Below, in pieces: positions 53,899 through 63,076 of a DNA stretch of 64,000 nucleotides. The stretch's first letter is position 1; the number at the start of each line of letters is the position of its first letter. Below the pieces are notes generated by a model that had not been told where the DNA came from, ran no database searches, and saw only the letters and a list, made by a program, of their open reading frames with translations. This DNA is from Flavobacterium sp. 9AF (lineage in GTDB: Bacteria > Bacteroidota > Bacteroidia > Flavobacteriales > Flavobacteriaceae), in NCBI RefSeq assembly GCF_902506265.1, contig NZ_LR733556.1:259245-323244 (forward strand). Reading direction: 5' to 3'. A program made the position numbers and the translations under genes.

Positions 53899-55071
53899 TT
53901 ACTTTTCATTATTAATTAATTCCCAAATTTTTTCATTGTAATTTTCCTTAGTAATTCCAGTAAGTTTTTCAAGTGTTTTATAATATTTTTCATTTCCAGC
54001 TTCAGAAGGCCCTACATTTAATAGTTCCCAAACACCTTCAAATCCTTTTTCTTTTTCAATTTTCTTTACTAATAAAGCATTTACAATATAGTCTGCACTA
54101 TTATTATAATCTTTTGTTTTAAAATTAAATCGTTCTTCCTTAATTTTTTTCCAATCCATTTTACTATCAATGGCAACTTGGTCTAGAAACGCTCTAAAAA
54201 TTTCATCCCATGATAAACCCCAACTGCCTCCATATAAATAGGCACAACCTTCATCAACTGGCTTATTTATTTTGCTTCTAGAAATAATTAAACTCAATCT
54301 ATCGTGCCATAAATCATGTGGATCAAAATAATCGAATTGACTATTTTGATTGGCTAGAAAAATCAACTTTTTGTTCGTAAAAACGATACTCCAAATTCCT
54401 TCGTTTCTACCATTATAATCTAATTTATAGGAAACACCTATTAAATTTAGAAAATCAAAAGCTGTATTGCAACAATAAAAAGTTGTTTCTTTATCAGAAA
54501 TTTTAAGTTTTTTATCAAAAAGAGTTGCTAATTTCATATACTGTTTAACTCTTTTTACATTTATACTATTCTCATAGATAAACTGAGTTTTATCCATCTG
54601 TATCTGTTTCCAATTCTTGATATTTTTAAGAAATGGAGAAGAAAATAAAAAAATATCATTATTTTGGTGTGCAATTAAATTAAATTGTGCTTTTAATTGA
54701 GGTGTATTTTCATTATTCCCTAAATAGGCTATTTGAAGCAAGTATTCGCTATCATTTTGTTTTACTATATTGATAAGATAAGGCTTGTAAAAAAAATTAT
54801 CATTTAATTTTTCATTTCTTTCCACATTTTTCATTTCATCAAGCAAGATGAAGGTTGTTTCTTTTTGTGATTCCAAAACGAAGGTATTTTTATCATTTTC
54901 GTTATCCTTTAAATTTAAAAAATGATTTAATGAAGTTATGATTCTTTCAAAAGCCAATGTATCCGTTGGTTTTCGTAGATTCTCATTCCATAAGACACCT
55001 CTGTTTTGTGAAAACAATGGTAAAAGTCCTAAAAGTAGTACTGCTGTAATAGTCATTTTTGATTTCATCAT
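53899..55071 (-). CDS. Exported protein of unknown function
   Basis: Not recognised. About 390 residues: signal peptide (MMKSKMTITAVLLLGLLPLFSQ), a beta-rich middle (about 30-200), a segment with GVSYKLDYNGRNEGIWSIVFTNKKLIFLANQNSQFDYFDPHDLWHDRLSLII, then EGCAYLYGGSWGLSWDEIFRAFLDQ and a helical end. The DPHDLWHDRL and the late GPSEAGNEKYYKTLEKLTG recall peptidase-MA-like proteins, but no HExxH is present, so no enzyme call is made. Either ATG of the ATGATG pair at 55071/55068 fits the signal peptide better than the frame's first ATG at 55095. Confidence 0.6.
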   Translation of the reverse strand: MMKSKMTITAVLLLGLLPLFSQNRGVLWNENLRKPTDTLAFERIITSLNHFLNLKDNENDKNTFVLESQKETTFILLDEMKNVERNEKLNDNFFYKPYLINIVKQNDSEYLLQIAYLGNNENTPQLKAQFNLIAHQNNDIFLFSSPFLKNIKNWKQIQMDKTQFIYENSINVKRVKQYMKLATLFDKKLKISDKETTFYCCNTAFDFLNLIGVSYKLDYNGRNEGIWSIVFTNKKLIFLANQNSQFDYFDPHDLWHDRLSLIISRSKINKPVDEGCAYLYGGSWGLSWDEIFRAFLDQVAIDSKMDWKKIKEERFNFKTKDYNNSADYIVNALLVKKIEKEKGFEGVWELLNVGPSEAGNEKYYKTLEKLTGITKENYNEKIWELINNEK

Positions 55072-55197
55072 TTTTGTTTTTAGTTGGTTTAACAAAGCTA
55101 CGTTGCAGTTTTAACTAAAAAAGTTAATGATTTTCAAATCTTGTTAACTATATGTTATTGTTTTACTTATATTTTTCTTAATTCTAATAACTTCTTT

Positions 55198-56214
55198 TTA
55201 ATTTCTTCTTTTATTTAATTTAAATCGCAAAGCATCTTTCGTAAAAGTAGTGTTTTGAGCATTTAAATAGTTTAATTCGGAAACAATTTCAGGGTTTTTA
55301 TCAATATATTCTGCCACAATTTCATAAGAAATTGTTCGTATATTTTTATCTAATTGCTCATTTTTACCAAATTGTTTTTTAATTACTTGTAAAAATATTC
55401 GTTTATTATTATCATTTGTTTTTGTATCGTAAATCGTTTTGATTTCTTCATCAATACTATTCTGATTTTGTATAAAATGAAAATAATTTGATAAACAGTC
55501 TTCTCTTTGAATGCCTTTCTCCCAACCATCTAATAATAATTGTTGTGCTTCAGTTACATTCTTAATTTTATTTCTAATCAATAGAGCTGCTTTAACATAT
55601 TGTCCCGATGCAATTTCTTGATTTACAGTTTTATAGAACCATTTTTTTGCTTCTTCTCTATTGTTTAGACAAACATACATATCCCCTACTTTCTCAAAAT
55701 TATTATGTTTTTCATATAACTTTAAAGCATCGGTATAGGCATTACCTTTTTCAAAACATTCCGCAGCTTTCTTTTCGTCTTTTAAATATTTTAAATGAAT
55801 TGTAGCCACTTCAATATATAAACCTCCTTCATATAAAACATTTGCAGCTGTATAATTATCTTTTAAAAGTTTCATATATACATGAGCCGCTTTTTTATAT
55901 TCTTTATTTTTAATATACTCTTTCGCCAAATCTCTATATTTTTGTTCAAGAGTATTATAAACACTAGATTCTAATAGTACATTGTTACCTAAACCTTGAT
56001 TGTAGGAATTTTTATTATTTCCTAAAGAGGTTAATTTTTTTAATATATTATACAAAACAACGGAGAATATTACTGTAGTAAACATTAAAATTATAAATTG
56101 ATTACTACTAAGATAGAATCCTGAAATTAAAGAATATATAATCTTGATTATAAGTATTATAAAGACAACCTCAATAACTTTTTTTTCAAAATTGTGTTTA
56201 TTTTCCATCTTCAT
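55198..56214 (-). CDS. Membrane protein with TPR-like repeats, end of MoxR-vWA cluster
   Basis: About 338 residues. Two hydrophobic segments near the N-terminus (VIEVVFIILIIKIIYSLI and FIILMFTTVIFSVVLYNIL) anchor a cytosolic helical-repeat domain from about residue 90: LAKEYIKNKEYKKAAHVYMKLLKDNYTAANVLYEGG, AAECFEKGNAYTDALKLYEKH, EKVGDMYVCLNNREEAKKWF. These are TPR/Sel1-like. ATG at 56214 (or 56208) is favoured over the ATG at 56244, since it reduces the overlap with the upstream gene from 47 to 17 bases. As the last gene of the cluster it probably provides a membrane-tethered scaffold for the vWA protein (inference). Confidence 0.75.
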   Translation of the reverse strand: MKMENKHNFEKKVIEVVFIILIIKIIYSLISGFYLSSNQFIILMFTTVIFSVVLYNILKKLTSLGNNKNSYNQGLGNNVLLESSVYNTLEQKYRDLAKEYIKNKEYKKAAHVYMKLLKDNYTAANVLYEGGLYIEVATIHLKYLKDEKKAAECFEKGNAYTDALKLYEKHNNFEKVGDMYVCLNNREEAKKWFYKTVNQEIASGQYVKAALLIRNKIKNVTEAQQLLLDGWEKGIQREDCLSNYFHFIQNQNSIDEEIKTIYDTKTNDNNKRIFLQVIKKQFGKNEQLDKNIRTISYEIVAEYIDKNPEIVSELNYLNAQNTTFTKDALRFKLNKRRN

Positions 56215-57409
56215 CTTTACTTTTAAATATTTCTTTTTCAACATTGAATAAACGATAAATTAATACCGAGATGAAAAGTAAAATCAATAATGAATGCCAC
56301 TTTGTAAGTCCAAAATTAGAATACATAAAACTTATTAAATAATAGAGTGCTAGTAGTAAGATTAAAACCATTATAACTTTATTAATTGTTGAAGTTTTGC
56401 CTTTAAAATCAAATTTAGATTGCATCCACAAACGAATAATTCCCACACTACATATACCTATAAATAAAATAAGTACCAATAGGTTACCCAGCGAAGATCC
56501 TGAAAAGTCTTTTGTTATACTTTTTGAATCCAATATAGTATAATTAGTAAAACTCTTGATAAGACTAAACATAAAGAAAATACCTATAACTAATAAAAGT
56601 AGATTTAAAATTTTTGAACTTTTTTCACTAGCATTATGAGTAATAGGATTACCCGCATTGTCTGTCCACCCAAAAAAACGAGAAAAAGATTCTTTAAAAC
56701 TACCTCCAAACTGAAATACTCCAGAATGATTTCCTCTAGCTGTTCCCAATGTATCTAATGGTAAAGCATATTTCATCGCAGCTTCTGGATTTTTATCCAT
56801 AAACGCTAAAAACTTTTCCATTTCTTTTTTATTTCCAGCCATGAGTTTTTTCATATCAAAAGGCAAGCTTTCTAAATATTCTTGTTCAGATATTGGTTCT
56901 TCTAAGGCTTTTAAAATAGTTTCTTCATCATATTCTACATGAACTGATTGTAACTGCTTAGGTATAAAAACACTTGGATAAGGTGTTTTTAGTTTCACAT
57001 TTATCTGACGAATAGGATTTAGAATTTTACCCCAATCAATCGCTTCTTCTAGTTCGATTAAACCCAATTCTGGATGTAAAAAATGGAAATTAGCTCCTAA
57101 AATCTTGTTTGCCTCTTCTTTATTTATAAAGGGAGTAATTGTTGTGAATTCTGGAATAAAAATCTTTTCTTCATAACATTGAACTCTCAAATGTGAATAC
57201 GCTTTCTTAATTGCCTCAACAGGAAGTATTACCAAACACCCATAGAGTTCGTTTGCCTTTTTACCAGGTATCGAATAACACATATAATCAATTATAGTAA
57301 TTTCCAAGATTTGCAATTGTTGCAACCATACTAGTGGATGATCTCCTTTGATCAGAATTCCTGAAAGAGGGTACAAATTTTTTCTACACGGTTGCAACGT
57401 TAGTTTCAT
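56198..57409 (-). CDS. bpX-type accessory membrane protein
   Basis: 403 residues. The N-terminal half (KLTLQPCRKNLYPLSGILIKGDHPLVWLQQLQ ... IFIPEFTTITPF ... GANFHFLHPELGLIELEEAIDW) is a soluble domain of the kind that recurs beside MoxR-vWA-beta-propeller genes; I cannot assign its bpX number reliably. A middle linker contains LMAGNKKEMEKFLAFMDKNPEAAMKYALPLDTLGTARG, and the C-terminal half has about four transmembrane helices (ILNLLLLVIGIFFMFSLI; LGNLLVLILFIGICSVGII; KVIMVLILLLALYYLISFM; LLILLFISVLIYRLF). It overlaps the vWA gene by 26 bases, so translation is probably coupled. Confidence 0.75.
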   Translation of the reverse strand: MKLTLQPCRKNLYPLSGILIKGDHPLVWLQQLQILEITIIDYMCYSIPGKKANELYGCLVILPVEAIKKAYSHLRVQCYEEKIFIPEFTTITPFINKEEANKILGANFHFLHPELGLIELEEAIDWGKILNPIRQINVKLKTPYPSVFIPKQLQSVHVEYDEETILKALEEPISEQEYLESLPFDMKKLMAGNKKEMEKFLAFMDKNPEAAMKYALPLDTLGTARGNHSGVFQFGGSFKESFSRFFGWTDNAGNPITHNASEKSSKILNLLLLVIGIFFMFSLIKSFTNYTILDSKSITKDFSGSSLGNLLVLILFIGICSVGIIRLWMQSKFDFKGKTSTINKVIMVLILLLALYYLISFMYSNFGLTKWHSLLILLFISVLIYRLFNVEKEIFKSKDEDGK

Positions 57410-59975
57410 AATCTATAATATGTTGGATAAACGGATTGTAATACTTTTCATGAAAATCTTCTGTTGGGATTGTCTTTAAATTACTTCCTTCTGGCAAAAA
57501 ATAAGGATTTCCTGAAAATTCCTCATCTGTAGCCATAGCAGAAGGATAATTAGCTATAAAAGGAATATATATTTTTGGAATATGGGTATTACTGCTCTCT
57601 AATTCTAAAACACCATTATTACACTTGATGGTACTGCCATCTTTGGAGACAACATGTGTTTCTTTTATATAACATATAGCTCCTAAATTTTCAATATCAA
57701 TTTTATATTTTAGTGCTTCTTCTTTAGTTATATTTTCAACGATGTTTCTGTATTCGTCATCAACTATCATTTTTGCCTCACTTAAAGAATAACCTAATTT
57801 TTCTTTCAAGTATTTTATAATATTAATATGATTACTCACAACTCTTTTTAATACTAATGAGACTCTATTCTCTAAAACTATATATTCGCTTCCTCCTAAA
57901 CCCTTAATGTAATATTCTACAAAGGTATTGGAATGCAACTTGTATTTATTGTATTGGATAATTTTCTTTCTATCCACTTTATATGGATTAGCTTGCATGT
58001 TATCATTTAAAACTCGAACTATTTTCAAATTGTTAAATACAGTATATACCGTACTTCTTTGTTTAAAATTAGTTGTAAATTGATTCTTTTTTGAGAAATA
58101 ATCTTTAAAATATTCCTTAACAGCTTCATGAGATGTTACTATGCAATCAAAATCATTTGTAATCTTATAGAAAAATTCACCATCCGAAAAATACACGTTT
58201 TGTTCTTTTGCAAAAAGTTTTAATTCTAATTCTGTATTAACCACTATCTCTTTACTAGTAAGTTTTTTTTCTTTTAAATTATAAAATGATAAAATTCTTT
58301 CCTTTTCTATCCAATTGGCTAATTGAAACATTCCATTTTGATCTTTAAAAAGCGCATATTGTCCTTTTACAAAAGGAATTTGACTCGCTATTATTTCAAC
58401 ACCTTTTTTTAGTGAATCTTCTTGAAAAACAAACAAGTTAGAATTGGTAAACATATAGTAAATCTCTTCATAATGAAATATCGAATTATAGTTTCTTTCT
58501 ACTGGATACAAAAGCGGAATTTTACTAGTACTAGTTGTTTTTGTAAAGTTACGCTTTGGAATTGACTTAGGGAGATTACTCCATAATTCCTCTAATGGTA
58601 GTTGTATCTTTTTAACATGATTACGTGTTCTATTCTTTATCTTATAAATATCTATGGTTCCCAAAAAATCTGTTGTAATGACGAAGTTTATCTTGTCATA
58701 CGCTTCATTCATAACATTTAAAAAAGGAACAGACTCATAACTTTCTGTAGTAGTTATAACAAATAATTCTACTTCATTAAAGGTTTGATATTCCGTGTCC
58801 AAAAAAGTTTGCAATCCTTCAGCACCATTTAAAACACTACTCAACTGATTTTGACTATGAATCACCTGAAGAATAGTATCTAATTTTATAGATAAAAAAT
58901 CATTTCCAAAAGTATATACCACACATTCAATATCTGTCTTTGGATGTTTAGCAATGGCTAATGCTGTTGCCAAAGCTACTATTTTTGGGTTTCCCCAATT
59001 TTTTAACGAAACATCGAGCAACAAAACACGTACTTTTTTATTGTCTTGTGGAGGAATTTCCCGTTGAATGTATAAGGCTTCATTATTAGCTAAACGCGAT
59101 AAAAAAACAAGATCATCATTGGCAAACTCAGACAATAATAGTCTATCAAAATCTCCTTTATTTGTTAAATCAGAAACACCCCCTAGAGGTTGTTGACTTG
59201 GTACATTATGATGAAAAGGAATATTTAATCCAGACCAGATGCGTTGTATTAAACTACCTATTTGAAACGTTTTTTCTTCTTGTATTAATTCTTCAATAAA
59301 ATCAATCGTTTTATTTGATTGAACTGGTTGACTTACAACTTCTTCATCTATTTCTTCAATTTTTTCAGGTTCGGGTAAAACTGTTAAAGCTTTTAATAAA
59401 GATTCTTTGGTTGGAAACTTTTGCTTTAATAAAGCAATCGTCCTAAAATCTTTTATAAAATTGGCTTCGTTGAATGGAATTGATCCAATTATTTCTATAT
59501 AATCACCTGTAATGGCTGCAAATTCACCAATTAGCTTCTTAGCTACTTCATTACCCACTCTATTATGGCATTTTTCAAAAATAGTTTTGAAAAGCAAAAT
59601 ACGATTGTCCCCTGTTTTATATTCCTCAGGTAAGCTCGCAAGTATCTTTAAAAAATCAAATGCAGCACCTGTTCGATACAAATTAGCATTAGGGAAAGAG
59701 GAAACGGTTTCTTTTGATTTTGCATAATCATATAATGAATTCAAAGTAGCTTCACTATTTGGATTCGTTGCCACAATAGCTAACAACAATGAACCAAAAG
59801 GCGGAATACAATCATCCGAAAGTAATTCTAAAACTTCTGTAACATATTCTTTATACGCTATCGATGTACCATCTAATGATTCAAAAATGTAACGAAAATT
59901 ATCCGATTCGTCAAAATAGAAATTACATTTCCAAAAGTAGTCTTCGTATTGTTGAAAGTATTTTTTAAAATCCAT
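57384..59975 (-). CDS. vWA / beta-propeller protein of a MoxR-vWA-bpX system
   Basis: 863 residues. A helical N-terminal region (1-250) is followed by a vWA domain (about 314-440) with a degenerate metal site DVSLKN (about 321-326, where DxSxS is usual) and ELFVITTT. A beta-propeller-like region of repeated strands follows (about 480-710, IYYMFTNSNLFVFQE; QYALFKDQNGMFQLANW; FSDGEFFYKITNDF). Residues 716-771 look like a ribosomal L7/L12 C-terminal domain. The C-terminal tail is unrecognised. The order MoxR gene - accessory gene - this gene matches the known ternary systems, in which the ATPase probably remodels or loads the vWA protein (inference; no experimental function known to me). Confidence 0.82.
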   Translation of the reverse strand: MDFKKYFQQYEDYFWKCNFYFDESDNFRYIFESLDGTSIAYKEYVTEVLELLSDDCIPPFGSLLLAIVATNPNSEATLNSLYDYAKSKETVSSFPNANLYRTGAAFDFLKILASLPEEYKTGDNRILLFKTIFEKCHNRVGNEVAKKLIGEFAAITGDYIEIIGSIPFNEANFIKDFRTIALLKQKFPTKESLLKALTVLPEPEKIEEIDEEVVSQPVQSNKTIDFIEELIQEEKTFQIGSLIQRIWSGLNIPFHHNVPSQQPLGGVSDLTNKGDFDRLLLSEFANDDLVFLSRLANNEALYIQREIPPQDNKKVRVLLLDVSLKNWGNPKIVALATALAIAKHPKTDIECVVYTFGNDFLSIKLDTILQVIHSQNQLSSVLNGAEGLQTFLDTEYQTFNEVELFVITTTESYESVPFLNVMNEAYDKINFVITTDFLGTIDIYKIKNRTRNHVKKIQLPLEELWSNLPKSIPKRNFTKTTSTSKIPLLYPVERNYNSIFHYEEIYYMFTNSNLFVFQEDSLKKGVEIIASQIPFVKGQYALFKDQNGMFQLANWIEKERILSFYNLKEKKLTSKEIVVNTELELKLFAKEQNVYFSDGEFFYKITNDFDCIVTSHEAVKEYFKDYFSKKNQFTTNFKQRSTVYTVFNNLKIVRVLNDNMQANPYKVDRKKIIQYNKYKLHSNTFVEYYIKGLGGSEYIVLENRVSLVLKRVVSNHINIIKYLKEKLGYSLSEAKMIVDDEYRNIVENITKEEALKYKIDIENLGAICYIKETHVVSKDGSTIKCNNGVLELESSNTHIPKIYIPFIANYPSAMATDEEFSGNPYFLPEGSNLKTIPTEDFHEKYYNPFIQHIIDYETNVATV

Positions 59976-59979
59976 TTTT

Positions 59980-60681
59980 TTATTCGTTTACCGTTAGTCG
60001 AAACGAACTAAGGGTTAAAGGTTTACATTCACTCAAAGGAATAGACAAATAACTATTGTTATTTTGAAACAAAAGCAGGCTATCATTATTAGGGTTGAGT
60101 TCCTTTTTTATAATTGGGAACAAAATTTCGAATTCCAAGGCATAGCCTGTTGGAAACAAACAATTGTCTTTTAACCAATAGGTTTGTCCTTGAATTGGTA
60201 ATAAAGGCATTCCTAAAAACAAAATGCTGTCTTCAATAATTATCCATTTTAAGTTTTGCAAACGTACTTTAGGTAAAGCTTCAATATATTCTTTAATTTC
60301 TTCTATTTTGGTAATAAGACCAAAAGCTTCTTGCTCCACATTACTTTTTACTATCTTGATATCAATTTTATCATGAATACCAAAATAATTCATATTATAT
60401 TTAGGCAAATCAATAGGCAATGCATTCAAAATAGGCATCCATAACAAAGCGGTAGGCAATTTTTTAGAGGGCACTAGTTTATCCTTACGAAACAACAATT
60501 GCTCCTTCAATTCATACACTATAATGTGTGGAATTTGTAGTAACACGGTATCGTTGATTTGTACAGCAGTAAAGTCTTTAATAAAAACTCTTTCTCCTTC
60601 AAAAGCCAATTTCAGGTTGTCCCAATGACGAATTGGAGCCAAATAGTCCAAATGACTTTTTTCTAATTCTACATAGTACAT
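59980..60681 (-). CDS. bpX-type accessory protein between MoxR and vWA genes
   Basis: 233 residues without membrane segments. HIIVYELKEQLLFRKDKLVPSKK in the first half; the C-terminal part has GLITKIEEIKEYIEALPKVRLQNLKWIII, then FLGMPLLPIQGQTYWLKDNCLFPTGYALEFEILFP. The PLLPIQG...W...P.GYALE pattern recalls the bpX1-like proteins that lie between the ATPase and vWA genes in these systems; the number is from memory and tentative. Its ATG overlaps the moxR stop by one base (TAATG) and it ends 4 bases before the vWA gene. Confidence 0.75.
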   Translation of the reverse strand: MYYVELEKSHLDYLAPIRHWDNLKLAFEGERVFIKDFTAVQINDTVLLQIPHIIVYELKEQLLFRKDKLVPSKKLPTALLWMPILNALPIDLPKYNMNYFGIHDKIDIKIVKSNVEQEAFGLITKIEEIKEYIEALPKVRLQNLKWIIIEDSILFLGMPLLPIQGQTYWLKDNCLFPTGYALEFEILFPIIKKELNPNNDSLLLFQNNNSYLSIPLSECKPLTLSSFRLTVNE

Positions 60682-61814
60682 TATGCAAATGTTTTAAGCA
60701 TTTTCTGCCACAATTGTTCAATTTCCTCTTGAATATACTTTTTTTGTTCTGGATTTTTAATCCAATCGCATCTTGTTTGTACGTAGCGCAATTTATCTTT
60801 TATAATATTCTGCTCTTCAAATGATAAAGTACCACTATTCCATTTTTCAGCTAAATATTTCACTTCTTTCATCACTTCTTCAGCATCAGGTACTTTATTG
60901 TACATGGCTTGAGGATGTGGCTTTTCACTGGAATCTTTTTCTATAACATGATTTACGATACCTTCTAAAACTTCCATTTGTTCTTCGGTATCCCAAATGT
61001 ATTTTAATACCCATAAATCAGATAAAATAGCGGTATCTCTACCACAAATAAAAGCACTGGCTGCAATTAAATTTTGAATTTTAACCGCTCTACGATCGGA
61101 AACATTGATACCCGCATTACGCAAAGAGTGAATTAAATCGACATATTCTTTACGAATAGGAGCCAAATCTACTTTTCGAGTTGCTGCTTGCAATGCTCTT
61201 ATCTCATCAGCTTTAATGGTTGGAGTTGTTTCAGCCGTTTTATTTTCTAATTTCCAACCCGCCAAAAGTACTTCGTTCAATAAATCAGGGTCCACATAAT
61301 CACATTTCACGCGAATTAAAAAACGGTCTAACAAGGCATTTAACGCTTCATCTTCGGGCAACAAATTACTCGCTCCCACAAACATTAAGGCGGGTAATTT
61401 CTTTGTTTCTTTACCTCTACGGAATATTTTTTCGTTCAAAGCCATCAATAAACTATTCAAAATAGCCGAATTGGCATTGAAAATCTCATCTAAAAAAACC
61501 ATAGACGCTTCTGGCATCATGGCTTCGGTATTGGTGACTAATTCACCATCTTTTAATTTTCGAATATCAAAAGGTCCAAAAATTTCATTAGGTTCTGTAA
61601 AACGAGTTAATAAATATTCGAAGTTTTTACCATCTTCGATACCATTTGATAAGGCTCTTACAACCGCACTCTTTGCAGTACCCGGGGGGCCTAACAAAAA
61701 AGCATTTTCTCTCGCCAATAAGCTAATACCTAGCAAATCGACAATTTCATTTTTACCAATGAAGGTTTCTTTTATATGTTTTAAAAGGGCGTTTAAAGTA
61801 TCTAATGTGTTCAT
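60681..61814 (-). CDS. MoxR-type AAA+ ATPase
   Basis: 377 residues. Walker A LLGPPGTAKSAVV (about 41-53), Walker B MVFLDEIFNAN (105-115), sensor 1 FVGASNLLPEDEALNALLDRF (about 150-170), and the MoxR lid domain with SDRRAVKIQNLIAASAFICGR. A C-terminal alpha region (KWNSGTLSFEEQNIIKDKLRYVQTRCDWIKNPEQKKYIQEEIEQLW) is typical of RavA/MoxR-type ATPases partnered with vWA proteins. It is a cytosolic chaperone-like motor that probably acts on the vWA protein encoded two genes downstream. Confidence 0.93.
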   Translation of the reverse strand: MNTLDTLNALLKHIKETFIGKNEIVDLLGISLLARENAFLLGPPGTAKSAVVRALSNGIEDGKNFEYLLTRFTEPNEIFGPFDIRKLKDGELVTNTEAMMPEASMVFLDEIFNANSAILNSLLMALNEKIFRRGKETKKLPALMFVGASNLLPEDEALNALLDRFLIRVKCDYVDPDLLNEVLLAGWKLENKTAETTPTIKADEIRALQAATRKVDLAPIRKEYVDLIHSLRNAGINVSDRRAVKIQNLIAASAFICGRDTAILSDLWVLKYIWDTEEQMEVLEGIVNHVIEKDSSEKPHPQAMYNKVPDAEEVMKEVKYLAEKWNSGTLSFEEQNIIKDKLRYVQTRCDWIKNPEQKKYIQEEIEQLWQKMLKTFA

Positions 61815-61831
61815 TTATATCTATAAATAAT

Positions 61832-62458
61832 TTATAATTCGTTCCAAAAAATCGTTTTAAAATCGCCAAAATTGGCTAAAAGCAAAGGTTTAATTACTTC
61901 TAAATTGCCTCTGTTTTTATCTTTTTTTTCCACTACTCTATCTAAAAATAATTGGGTCATACAATCGTCTGATAAAACAACGCTATGATCCAAATTTTCT
62001 AAGTCCATATCATATCCTATTCCTGAATAGGAAAACTGTTTAAGCTTTTGTTCCAAGACAGGAAGAATCATATCATCTGCATCCATGTGTTGCAATTGCA
62101 AAAGCAATAGCGGCAAAAAGCGCAGACACAAATCGGCTGAAAGCATTGCTGATGGTGTAATGGCTTTGCCAAAGTCTGGAAATAACGCACTTATTTTACT
62201 AGCGGTATCTTCTCTATTTAAGACCAATTGCGTTGCGAAATAGACTATTTTACTTCCCCATAACGCAGCTGATTCATCAAAATCAGGAGCTTGAAAAGGA
62301 TAATTGAGTTTTTCTTTTTCATATTCATCCCTTAGAAGTTCAATAACTTCCTGCTCTTCCTCCTTTGAAATATCCAACTTCTTATCATAGATAATCGCAT
62401 GTTCTCGGGTTCGTAAATGATAAATAGTATCTAAAAAAGGTGTTTTTTTGTTAGTCAT
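61832..62458 (-). CDS. Accessory protein upstream of moxR
   Basis: 208 residues without signal or membrane segment. Mostly helical (ISKEEEQEVIELLRDEYEKEK; AALWGSKIVYFATQLVLNRED; SAMLSADLCLRFLPLLLLQLQHM) with an acidic C-terminal part (DMDLENLDHSVVLSDDCMTQLFLDRVVEKKDK). I believe it belongs to the bpX accessory set because of its position 17 bases before moxR, but I do not recognise the fold. Confidence 0.7.
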   Translation of the reverse strand: MTNKKTPFLDTIYHLRTREHAIIYDKKLDISKEEEQEVIELLRDEYEKEKLNYPFQAPDFDESAALWGSKIVYFATQLVLNREDTASKISALFPDFGKAITPSAMLSADLCLRFLPLLLLQLQHMDADDMILPVLEQKLKQFSYSGIGYDMDLENLDHSVVLSDDCMTQLFLDRVVEKKDKNRGNLEVIKPLLLANFGDFKTIFWNEL

Positions 62459-62485
62459 TGATTTTGTTTAATTTTTTGATACTTC

Positions 62486-63067
62486 TTATTTAAATAATGC
62501 AATCATTTCCTCATTCTTCGATTCATGAGAAAGTCTATTTCCTAATTTCCAAATCTCATTTTCCCAATGTTTCCAATTTTCACTATTAGGGTTATTCACA
62601 GTAATAAAAGTTTTAATATTTCTCGCAATTACTTCATAATCATAGGAAACCCCATCCAATGTTATTCCTTCATTAGCCTTGAATAATTCTAAATTTTGTA
62701 TCTTATATATTGAATCTGTAAGATCATTTACTTGCTCTTCAAAATAGAACGCTCTAATCTCTCCTTTTTCATCATAAAGAAAAATACCTTGAACTAATTT
62801 TTCAGGATTTTTGATACTGCGAAAATGACTTTCTTCTAATTTTATAGTTATCAATCCACCCCAACCAACAAATGACCTACTTATTTTAGTAATCCAAATA
62901 TAATCTATACTTATTTCATTATCTCTAAATCCTTTTTCATTTCTAATAACATGTCCTCCAGAATAAAGCGCTGTGAAACCTAATTTTATTGCTAAAGATT
63001 GCTTCAAAATTTCTCTAAATTTCAAATTTTCAAATTGTATTTCTTTTCTCATCTCTCTTCTATTCAT
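62486..63067 (-). CDS. Hypothetical protein between endonuclease V gene and MoxR cluster
   Basis: Not recognised. 193 residues: basic start MNRREMRKEIQFENLKFREILKQ, then a mixed alpha/beta domain (YIWITKISRSFVGWGGLITIKLEESHF, LVQGIFLYDEKGEIRAFYFEEQ, ITLDGVSYDYEVIARNIKTFITVNNPN), ending with WENEIWKLGNRLSHESKNEEMI. The beta pattern resembles small immunity- or SMI1-like cytosolic domains, but that is weak. Gaps of 9 and 27 bases to its neighbours suggest cotranscription with the endonuclease V and MoxR genes. Confidence 0.55.
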   Translation of the reverse strand: MNRREMRKEIQFENLKFREILKQSLAIKLGFTALYSGGHVIRNEKGFRDNEISIDYIWITKISRSFVGWGGLITIKLEESHFRSIKNPEKLVQGIFLYDEKGEIRAFYFEEQVNDLTDSIYKIQNLELFKANEGITLDGVSYDYEVIARNIKTFITVNNPNSENWKHWENEIWKLGNRLSHESKNEEMIALFK

Positions 63068-63076
63068 AACAACTAC

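Noticed and set aside
61471..61830. 119-residue plus-strand frame
   Set aside because: Antisense to the Walker A/B region of the MoxR ATPase, so real coding is on the other strand.
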